From NCBI RefSeq assembly GCF_051020985.1, contig NC_134999.1, positions 20,093,660 through 20,157,659 of the forward strand: a DNA stretch of 64,000 nucleotides, written 5' to 3'. Numbering within the stretch: the stretch's first letter is position 1; every line of letters begins with the position of its first letter. The notes below the pieces were generated by a model. The model made no database searches. It saw only the letters and a program-made list of their open reading frames with translations, and was not told the DNA's origin. Positions 35,272-47,200 of this stretch are shown here, one piece after another. The translations under genes were made by a program, and so were the position numbers. Source of the stretch: Nomia melanderi (Eukaryota > Arthropoda > Insecta > Hymenoptera > Halictidae).

Positions 35272-38200
35272 TCAATGAACTTTTCCCATTTTATCTCGCG
35301 GCCATTGTGTACAGATTCTCGTACCTTTGTAATATATGTCCCTGTTCATCGTCGGACAGTTTTTCGTTCCCTGGAGGGCCGCCGGCGTGGACAAAGAAAG
35401 GGGAGAGAAAAAAGAATGAATGGTTTAAACAATCAGAGCCAGCAATCGCGGGGCGCAGGCGACGCGATGCGCTCGCCGGCTGTGTTACCTTCACGTTGAA
35501 GTCGATGTTTGTTCGAACGGGACGATGATGAAGCGGCTGGGGCGGTCGGAAATTGTCCCCGAGGCGCTCGATCGGTTGCTTCTCGTCGCCTTTCATCAGT
35601 TGCCGCAGCGCTAGCAGCTGAAAAGACACATGGATCAGCTCTCGGACGAACGACGCGTCGATCCTCACCTGCCCAGCTGAGTCTTTCACGGGATCACCGA
35701 TCCTTTAAACCGAACTCCAGTCTCCGAACTTTCCATGAACTATCGCGGAGAGATGGAAAATCGGCTACCAACGTGGCAAATTTTCATAGGGCAAGTGGAA
35801 TCTTGCAGTATGGAACAGCTGCAGCAATACTCACTCTAACGTTTCATTGTTACTGTCTGCGATTCAAATTTAACGTTTGCCACTTGTGTAATACACGTGG
35901 TGGCTGTAGTTCTATATTCTATACGAAAGAATGATTTTAACACTAGAACTACCGAGCATTCAATGCGATTGATATGTAATCTCTATAAAAATTGTAACAG
36001 ATTATTTTCGGTTTTTTTGGATATTCATCGTAGTACTCAAGTGAGACTATTTCCAAAATCATTTCAAATATTCAATGCTTTTAAGGTATTGATAACTGCG
36101 AAACAAATCGAAACCAGTCATTTTGACTGGTAGTTCTAGTGTTAATGCTATAGCTATCGTTATCTTCAGTTGCAAGATATGACATATTTGGAAACCAAGT
36201 ATTTTTAGTCTCGTTTTTTAATGTTTCGTTTGGATTTATTGGATTTTGTTGAACTTCTCGTGGAAGTATTAACTGTTAGAACGTCATTGAAATAAGATGA
36301 ATGACGCGTAACAGCAGAAAATAACCGTGTATTGAGTCTACTGGTATGTAGTAGGAGTCTCCTCGGAGGGAACTAGGCGGAGTCAACAATTCCCTTTGCC
36401 CCTCTGTAATTTCATCTTGCCGGTACTCGGATAGCTTCTTATCTCTCTATAATACTGACCGAGAGAGATCGTGTAGGATATCGTACAGGTTACAGAGGGA
36501 ATTTTCCGAAATTATCTACTCTACAGCGAAGCCTCTGATAGGCTTGATCGTATTCGACACAAGTGGACCGCCCACCGGCAACTCTTTCCTACGGGAACGC
36601 GCGACACATTGTTCGGTTATTTTGCATCTCTTTGATGCCACCGGTGCAACTTGTCGCGGGGTATTAGCAAGTATAATCCTTCCCCCACTGACACGGGTAA
36701 CCGCTACAGAATTTTATTCAAATCCGTCGAGTGGCTCGTGCTGTATCATTCGTGAAAGTGGATCAATCGGCAGTTACGTAACTCGACTCTCGTCGTTTTC
36801 GATTTTCATAATTACATACGTCCCTTTTGTAATACTATATGCACTCCGTTCACGAGAAAGCGGGCTCTAAACGTTGCTCGATCAATTATTCAAATAAACA
36901 ATGTGATCTCTCAGACGTTGTTAACGCACTATCAGTTTCTCGTATTATTCTTCGACTTCTTCATCCTATTCGCCCTTTTTCTCTTGTTTTCTTTGCACTT
37001 CATTCCTTAGCCACTGTTAGTATCTAAAGGCGTTTGAAAAAGTTTGGTTTACTGTTGGTGTCCATAAAGTATTATTGACAATAATTGCAGCGAAACTCCC
37101 TTCAATTGCAGTTCTATCTTCGATCAGTCATATATTATATAAATCTGATTACTTTAGATCGGTTTAATTCAGTTCAATTCAGTGTTTTGACACACTTCCT
37201 TAGAAATACCAGTTGACGCAAAATCCTGCCATAAACACTTCCACAACAAAGAAGCGAACATTGCTATTCAATCATTATCTCTCAATTGAAACAAATATTT
37301 CAAAAGTAAATTTCAAATCTTGACTTAAACAAATCGCCCAGCACGCTGACAGCTTTTATTCGGATAGGTCAGCAGTTCTCTGCCCCTGTTCTGGAACGGT
37401 CAGTAGAATTTCACGCTCGGAATGACTGACTCCCGATAGTTAATCGGTCGCGAGTCACACATCATTTGCCGCGACAAAATGCATAACAAAAAAACGAAGA
37501 CAGATAGAGAGAGAGAGAGGGTCGCCGGCAGAGGGGACGGGGGAGGCGCGTTAATCCTCTCCAGTCAAAAACAGCCGGTGCCACTCGACATGAATCACCC
37601 TCTATACCAAACAAAGCTGCGAGCGGAGATTTCCGGCTCTCCATTAATTACACCGGGATTTCGCTCTCAACGACACGGCGTCGACAAAATTTTCCAGTCA
37701 ACAATTTTTTCCTTCCCTCCTCGGCCGACTTGCCGCCCCATCCGCGCGCGCGGGACACGTGTTACTCCTCTCGTTCGCGGATAAATCGCGTGTGCGCGCA
37801 TCGCCGGGATTAATTCGCGGGCCGCGTGTCCGCGCGCCGAGCCAAATAATTACGCCTCCTCGCTGGCAACTGCTTTTTTCTCGTGTATCCTCTCGCTGGC
37901 CGCATTACACGCGCGCTTCTGAAAGTTCTCAGCGATTCTTTGGGTTCTTCAACCTCTTGCTCTGCGGTCCCTTTCGCAAATGCGCGTACTTTGTTGACAA
38001 AGGTGCTTTATCGTTAATGATTCTTTAGAAACAAAAGAGTTTGATGCTCCGCGTACACGTTTACTCGATAGATTAGCGACGATAGACAAGTAACGTTTGA
38101 TCTCTGTTAAAGGAAAATCACTTTCAGGTTTGCCGAATTCCGTTTAAAGTTTTGGAATCGCCAACTAATTGCACACAGGTTTCAATTGTTATAGACTTTC

Positions 38201-41200
38201 AAGGTTGCACCGGTTACAAGCGAAAACCTCGTAACAGTTTTAGTCAGATATCAAAAGTCCTCGCGAAACTTTCGATACCAAGCAACAAAAATTTCGGCTC
38301 TCGTGTACCGTCTTTAAAAGAAACTCCGGCCGCGAATGTGTTAATGAAACGAAACTTTTCCAATGAGGCTGCTTCGTTATTTGCTAGAGGATTCCCCCGT
38401 TTCAGCGCGAGCAAGTTCCACTGGGAACGTTACCGGTCGCGCAGAGTTCACCGGGTTCAAGTTAATTGAGAGAGAGTGGGAGAAGTGGTCAGTTGAAAAT
38501 ATTTTTCGGTAACCGTGACGAATCAATTTTCTCGCGCCCGAGTTCCCGTTTATTTCGACGAGGATTGCGGGCGGTATTAAACTATCTGTACGTGAGCTTC
38601 ACCACGGAACAAAGTGGCCGACTCTATTCTTAAAGTTTTACTGCCAGAACACTTCCCTGCTAATCCAATGAAATTTCTCTACTTTCCGTTTCGCCGAGCT
38701 AACCGCTGGCGAACGAACAGCCGACAGAAGGCGAGCAGGGAATAATTGAGAATTCCGGTAAGAATTGAACGATCGCTGAAACATTTACGGACGCCTCATA
38801 CATTCCACGCAGCCATCTCCCATTCTCTTACACTCCTTTCATCCTCGCTTCGCTGCTCCTCAAACCTTTCGCTCCCATTCACAAAGCTTCCCTCCTCCGC
38901 CGGCAATCTTATAAAAACAAAATATCGTTCCCGTCACGTTCTCCGAACGCGAACTTCCTTTTTCAATAGAAAAAAGAAAGAAAGAGGAAGAGGGAAAGAA
39001 AGCGGAGAAAGAGGGAGGAGCGAGAAACAATGTTATTACGAAACGAATCGCGCAACAGAGGACGACGGTATCTCATTTCTCGCGAGCCTTTGCATTAGCA
39101 TTCTACGCTCGCCGGGCGGAGCGGGGCGGGCGCCGTAAAATTTTATAGTATTGTAATTTTATTCCACGGCGCGGTGCTCGCGAGCCGTTTTTCAATTATC
39201 GAATCGCCGCGGCCCTCGAGGGAGACTCTTTATTTCTGTCCTCTGGTTCCGGCCGGCAGCGCCGCGGACAGAGTCTCTTTTATCTTCCCGTCCGATGTTT
39301 TGTTTCGTCCGAACAATAGTAATTAATTCCCAGCGAATTAAAAAAAAAAGGGGGGAGAGAGAGAGAGAAAAAAGGAAAGCGGACCGTGATCGAATCGTAT
39401 TTTTCGAATCGATGATTAATTTCTGAAACGGTTGGAACAGAGTCGGACGGCGAAGGGTGGCAGGAGGGCGGGAGGAGGGCGGGCGGGCTGGATGGTCCGC
39501 GAATCGTTTAAACGTTTGACAATAGGCGCCGCCATACTTCCGTCGGAAGTCAATGGACTCCGTTATTGAATTCTCCGCCATTGTTTGCTCCGGTTTTTTC
39601 GCGAACGCGTGCCGGCCCCGACCTCCGCCGGCCGCGTATTATTAAAACACAGTGGGACCTAGATTAACACGTTGAATGCCGCGCGGGTCACCGGTGACCC
39701 GTAATTTTACTGAATTACTGTAATCCGGTTAATTCAACTATGATTATTTGCTGCTTTTGTGTCGCACAATGCTAATGCAGCGAAGCTTGGCGGGACGGGA
39801 AATATAAAGCGAAAGATTCGATTAAGTGATTTGATACTATGCTTTTTTATTCTGCATCTGTCATTGTTGCGATGATCGCAGGTATCAATAAACTCGACTA
39901 TTGGGATTCTTGGATGGTACGTGAAGATACGTACGATCGACTGTTCTAAACACCGTATAATTGATAATAGTAAAACGTTTAATTTGAACTTGAAAGAAAG
40001 TGACATTCGTGTTTGTTCAATTCTATTTGAAATCTTCGGTATACCGCGAAACGAATGGTTAGTTAATTCTCGTTAATTCGATCAATTTCATCAGGCCCGA
40101 ACGGCGTCGCGGACCCAGCAAAATAATTAATCACACCGTGAAATTCAAATTAATCTACAAATAATCGCGCGTTAATTCGCGACGAACGATTCGTCTCGGT
40201 TATTCCGTTATCCCCCCGACGGAATCATTGTTTACCCCGTCCGGCAATTTTTCATGTCGCATTCAATTTCACTGGCTCGAAGCTGACCGCGCGTATTCGT
40301 TCTAATTACCCGGAAATGAAAAATTATTCCTCGCGCCGCTCGATTTATCCTTCCAAATATTCCCCGATAGCAATCCCTCCAAATATTACCGATATTCCCC
40401 GATGCACCGATCCACTATTACAAACACGCTTGATCCCTTTGACAATCTTCATTCCTTAACGGACTCTTCAATGCCTTTATCAATATTCCCATGCAATCGT
40501 CGTTCTCCCATGTCAAACATACTCCAAACACCCTCAAACATCCCTCGGTCGACCGTAATTCGTAATCCCAGATACCCGCGGCCGTTCGCCTACATATTTT
40601 TCGATATCCAGCTCAAACATCGCGCGGAGTGACCATTACCACGCGAGCCCGAACGTTCGAGCGCTCTCCTCGTCGGATCGGAATAAATTCAATCATCGTG
40701 GAGTTATTACTGCAGCGAGTGTATCAAGCGCCACTCGGCTGGCTTAATTAATTAACCCTTTCATCGTCCGACAATGCCGCGGCTCGGCCGGGTCGTTTGT
40801 TCCGAGTGAAAAAATCGCATTAAGTCGTCAAAGCGTAATCCCGGATAGATAAAGGAGCCACGTAAACCAATTTCCTTTGTCCGTGGATCTCTCGCGGTCG
40901 GAATGGGGGTCGAGGGGGGAGCTCGGAGGGCGGCCGCGCGAATTACGCTCGTCCGTGGCCACGCGAAATCGTTAAAAGAACATCAGAAACTACTTTCGTG
41001 CGTGAGCCGGCGCGATCCTTCAAGTCGCCGCGCGGCTCGCGGCGCGCGCGCCGGCCCGTGATACGACGCCGATGGGAACGGAATGAAGTTCTAGACCCTG
41101 AAACGATCAGGAAGAGGGAGGGCAGGGGTGGAAAACCGCTCCTTCGATCCCCGCCGAATAAGGTCAACCCTGGAGGCGCGATATCGGCCGCGAAAATCTG

Positions 41201-44200
41201 GCTCGCGTCCTTTCGGCCGAGGGGAGCGGCGCGCTCGACCCCTGCGGAATCGAATATCGCCTGTTCCCGGATACTTTGCGTTTTATCCATAACAACGGCC
41301 GGTTATCGCCGCGGGATTTCGAGCTTTATGGATATCCGCCGCGAGAGTCCGACGAGATCGATGCTCCTTTTGTGCGCCGGTGGTTTCGGTACGTTCGGAA
41401 TTAATGAATGGAATTCTACGGACATTGCTGCTTAGCTTCTCTCAACCAGCGAATTACTGCTCCATGGAATCGCCTGTTTTGATTCCCTGTAGCTTGCTCT
41501 AGGTTTGGCGTTTAGAATTCTAATAGTAGAACATTTTCGCCTCGTTCCTTTTAATCAACGAGATATAAATCTACATGGGATGTTCTAATAAGAATTCAAA
41601 TCCATAGAATCGCCTGTTTTGATTCCCTATAGCTTGTTCCAGGTTTCGCGTTTAGAATTGCAATGTCGGAACATTTTCGCCTCGTTTCCCTTAATCAACG
41701 ATATATAGATCTACCGAAGATATTCTAATAAGAATTCGAATCCCATAGAATCACCTGTGTTGATTCCCTATAGCTTTCCGAAGTTTCGCCTTTAGAATTC
41801 TAATGTTAGAACATTTTCGCCTCGTTTCTCTAATCAACGAGATATAGATCTACCGAAGATATTCTAATAAGAATTCAAATCCCATAGAATCGCGAACGAA
41901 ACCTCTCGTCCCTTCCCCCTGAACAAAACCGAAATCCGATTCGCGCAGGAAAATGTCGAACCCGAAGCGCCGAAGGAAGCAGTCCTTAAAATCAGAGAAA
42001 CACCAACAATCCCGAAGATCCAACGATCCAACTTCGATCATTAATGCACACACCGGAAGCTCTTCGGACTACGTTCCCCAAGAAAACAGAGCTTAAGAAA
42101 AGACCTTAATCCAGCCTGCCCCAGATCTCCTCGAGCTCGGCCAACCGAGCCTCGCCGCAGCGCGACGGAGGAGAGCGGGAGCAAAAATCACGAGCGGAGC
42201 ACGCTGATTGATATTCAACGCGCGTACCTCCGATGGGGACCCGTGTCCGGGTGGCGTGCGCGCCCGGATCGGCCCGTGTTACCGTGAACCCGATTCTCAC
42301 CTGCTGCTTCGTGATGTATATCGGCTTGTTCAGGATGATCCACGTGGTGGTCTCGTGGCAGGGCGGCATCGTAGTGGAGCCGTCGTACGTCATGTAATAT
42401 TTCGTGTCCGGCAGGAGGTCCCGCACCACGAAACGCGTAATCTCCACCGTCTGGCCTGTGTGCAATCGGTACATCGATCGATAAACGTAGCGGCATCTGA
42501 CAAGGCACCGTGACGCGCATACGTACCCCAATTAGCATCGACGTGCCTGTACACACGCCTCTCGCCCCTCCGCCCCGTCCCGCCGCGTGCACAACCCTTC
42601 CCCCCGGCATGTAATACCCGGCCGCTTACAACCCCCGGCCCGTTTTCCCAGTCACTTAAGAGCTAATGGCCGCGAGGAGAAAAGTTCGCGTGCCGGCCCC
42701 GACAAGCTAATTTCGATCGAACCCCCGGCTGGGCTTCAACTTCGCGAATTTCTCGGCTAACGTGCAGCGATCCGGACGCGGCCGAGGCTCGGCTAACTTG
42801 CGATCCCACCCCCCCCACTCTCCCGACGATGATTGCTGCGGGAATTTCGCGGAGCCGGATGCTACTTCGCGCCTACGCGGACAGCTTTATGTATGCCGCT
42901 CACGACGCCTGATAGCCGGCAGACTCCGGAGAGTAGGGAACAAATTATCGAACACCGGTAATAATGGAGACGGCTTGGGAGCGACACCGATGCTAACGAA
43001 GGCCTTCGACGTCGATAAACTGCTGGATAGGATGGCGGGGAACGCTTCGGGGACAGAATTCAGGATATTTATGGGGATGGGCGAAGTCTTTCGGGGTTGA
43101 TTCGGAGTAGCGAGCTCTCCTGGAGATCCGTGTATCGGGAGTGATTCTTCGAGATTCGCTTGATTTTCGTGTGGTCGATGATGTAATGATTCCATTGTAC
43201 GAGTCGACGGGTGTATCGATGAATGCGGAGGTCCGCGTTCGGCATTGGTAATTAGTGGAGATTCGTTTGATTTTCAAACGAATGGATCGTACGGATCAAT
43301 GAATGTATAATATGTTTCGCGTGTTGTATAATGAAGGATAAATGCATAAAATGTGGGTTTCGTTGGAGAGTTACGATGTTCAGAATTCGGAGAATAGCGG
43401 TTCACGTTGAATATACAAAAACCCAGGGGGATGAGAAGTGTCAGTCCGTTGTCTGATTAATCGAGCCGCGGAAAATATTCCCCGCGATAAACACGTTCGA
43501 ATGATTTACACGTCGAAAGTGGTGAACCCGGTTGATTAATTATTGAAACGAATTTCCGAACGTGTTGTTTTGATGTCGATCATTCGGCCCCGGATGTGGG
43601 ATATATATATATATATATATTTAGAATATCCTTTTTATTCGACCCCCGAGGTGGATCCAGTAAATGCGACGGGAAATATTATACGCCGCTACATTGGAAA
43701 AAATGAGGGAGCTGACGGAACAGCCCTCTGGGGCTGACCTCGTACCACATATGTCACTTAAAGGACCGGGGTGGGCCGTAAGATATCAAGGATGAATTTT
43801 CCTGCTATCAGCCTATAACTTTATGTGCCAAGCCCCGGGATAATACGAAAAAATCCAATCGGTTTTTCGATACCGTTGCGCCTCCCGTGACCCTCGTGAC
43901 ATTCGAACCCTCATATTTCCGTCGGTTCTGCGAAATGCCCGGCCGCAACGTTACGGATACCGTTCTCTGTACGCTACACGTTCAACAAACACGAATATAA
44001 ACCAGTTTTTCAATTTGTTAAACGGATTAGACCGGTCCGCTCCCGATATATCAGCCTCGAAATAAAGGCGGGGAATTCGATTTTTCAATCGAACCTTTTA
44101 GTACCTTTCGAAACTAGATATACCCAAGGAACTTCCATCGATATCTAAAGTCAATTTTATACACACGCACACACACACACCGGCGTGCACACGGTTTTCT

Positions 44201-47200
44201 CAACAAGTTCAAAGATAAATCAATTTTTCAACCGCTCGGCTAGATTAGATTTCCCCGTATCAGACGTGCAATCTTTGTTAATTCGCGAAGCTTCGAGCTG
44301 TACCGGAAGCTAAATATACTCAAGAAACTTTTATCGTTATCCGAACTCAATTTCACGGACACATGCTCTGCACACTACACTTTTAACATCGTCGAAACAT
44401 AAATCAACTTTTCAACTCGTTAAGCGGATTAAACAGCTTTCGTATCAAGGCGCGTTAACCTTCAGGTTTTCCAATTTTACGTCGAAGCTTCGAGGACAAC
44501 GCGACGCGAGATATGCCCGGGAAATTCGAATCAGTCCGACAGGGGTGTCCCCATGGACGTATTAAATTACTGGATGCTCTCACCTCCGTATCTGATCTTA
44601 TCCAGCTCTTCGGTGAATATCCGTAGCTGCGGGTTCGAGAGGTCTCCGACCTGAAAGCCAACCGAGAGGATATCTGTGACGTATCGCTTACTGCGATCTT
44701 CGCTCATCGCCGGCTCGATCTCACGGCCGGGATATACGCGGAGAGATTAGGCATGTACCTGGAGCAGAAGCGACACCGCGACGATCCCCTGCGCTCTGTG
44801 CATCGCGTCCGAGAAGTTGTTGTACAGCTGGGAGTTGTAGCCAAATATTTGCAGCTGCGAACGAAAACGGGTCGGGGTTTAGAGCGACGTTGCCTTAACG
44901 ACACGCTGTTTATCATAAATCGAATACACCGTGGTGGACTTTGTGTACAGACTTCTATAGATCGGTTTCAGTGATTTCAGTCCGCCTTTGGTCAGGCGGC
45001 TTCAAATTATTCCAGGGATCAGTGGGAAATTCTCTCGATAGCTTAACCCTTTATGGGCCGAATTTTTGTTCATTATTATAACAAAATCTGTGCAGTAAAA
45101 AATTAATAGGTATCCACATATGATTACGAATGTATTCAATAGTTTCGATAATTTCGTCAAACGAATATATTTTGTAACTTTCAAGTTACAATGACGTTGA
45201 ACTTAAGTTAACTGATTACTTCATTTTATTCAACACTTCGAGTGCGAAATGAAATAAATCAACAAGATGCCAGTATACTGTTATGTGACTTTAAAGTTAC
45301 ATGGGCCTATAGAGGGTTAATGTTCGACGAATCGAATATCGCTGAGTATATTATAAAGATCTGTTTTTCATATTTAAGTAGCGTAGGTTTATTAGTCAGA
45401 CATTGGTACGAAGCAGAGTTCAATAGAGAACTATTCTAACACTCCTCGGCTTTGTGAATCTCATACGACTGTATTCGTGGTATGAATCTAATTTTCCAGT
45501 TTCAGTGGTATAGGTCCTTTAATCAGACTCGAGCGTAAAAGCTGTTAAATTATAATGAGACGGGACCGTTGATACGCTGTTCTCGTAAGAATTGAAACGC
45601 AACACGGCACTCCTCGCGCAGGGAAATGTAAAGCTTGATATTTCAGTGGAATAAGTCAGCCGTTATCCAGACGGCAACAGTATGCACTCGGTATTTGTTA
45701 CAAGACGGCTGCGTAAGAGGTAGAGAAGGATCAAGCACGGGTTGCCTTCAGGAATTAAAGTAGTATAGTACCGTGAGTGGTCAGACGACCACCGGCACGC
45801 TTTAGCGAAGATGCGAGAACGACGTTTCGTCTGAATGAATACGGATAGAACGTATATAAGAGAGCCGAGCTGAATACTGCGCCCGGATCGGGGAATAAAA
45901 GGACACATACAGGCATCTGTTTAGCAATTTAAGTAGTCTAGTACTCCAAGTGGTCAGGCGCTCGTAACGGAGCTCACGGATGCGGGAGTAACGTTTCCCT
46001 TGAATGAATATGAGAAGCCTGTGAGCGGAAAAGTGAAATTGTACCCTTATCCCGGATCAATAAATGAAAGAATCGGAGGATTTCGGTGGCACGAGTCGCG
46101 CATTGGTCATACCCGCTAAATTGGACGTTTTGCAAATTGAACGAGAACTCCTCGCCGCGTGCTCTTCCCCGTATTCGAAGGAAGATACAAAAGGACGTCT
46201 CCCGAGTTTCTGTAAACACATTCTGAGCGAAATTAACCACGGTTAGGAAGATGGTCCGCGGAAACGTTCAATTCGAGGAACACGGAGCTCCGCGCGGGTT
46301 CGGTTGCCGGCTTGTAAACGTTCGTGCATGTTTCAGTGCGCGGTACACAACGAAGCAGCCGTTATAATCATAATTCATGAATTTTTCCCGTAATAGGCAG
46401 CCTCCTTATAACGCGATCGTTACGCTCCTTCGAAACTACCGCATTATGCGGAACTGTGAGTTGCCACAGGGGACAGGGTTACGCGTTGCGAGCCGGTAAA
46501 GCTATGCAACTTTGCTGCCGCTACCCTGGGGAACGTGTACACCGACAGTATCAATAACCATCGCAACATTAACGTCGCGTATTGCCCTCGTCGCGAAGTA
46601 TCCGTCCCCAGTTTTCGAGCGCAACGTTTCCATCCTTATACTCTACTTTCCCCGGAAACGAAGAAATTACTCCAAATAATCTCTCACTTAAACCTTTTTC
46701 TCCCTCGAGCACCTCTTCAACATTTTAATCCTCAACATTCCAGCCCTTTTCCTCGAGAAACTTTCGCGAGTTCCTCAAAATACGAAGCAATTCCGCCGAG
46801 TTCTTCAATGCGAGCACACCTTCCAGTGAAAACTCTTCCATCCCTTCTCAACTATCCTACATCTAAAATCTATCGGAACTGCACCCTGAAGATATCAATG
46901 TACCAATCGGAATTCGTGCCTCGCAAACTTCCCGGTCCCTTCGTTTCGAAAAAGTAGAATACATCGTGGGAAATTCTACAGTATTCGCTAGAATCGCAGC
47001 TGGCATCATCAGGGATCCGCCGATACTCTCAACGACACACTATCAATGAATCAGACTTCTAATGATGTCATCTGCGATGCCAGCGAGTCGCTGAACCTTC
47101 CCGATCTTTCCCAATGCACACAACTTCCACCGAAAACCTTCGGACGCTTATCGAATAGTCTAGCAATTGAAGAGTAACGTTTACCTCAGCAGGGAACGCG

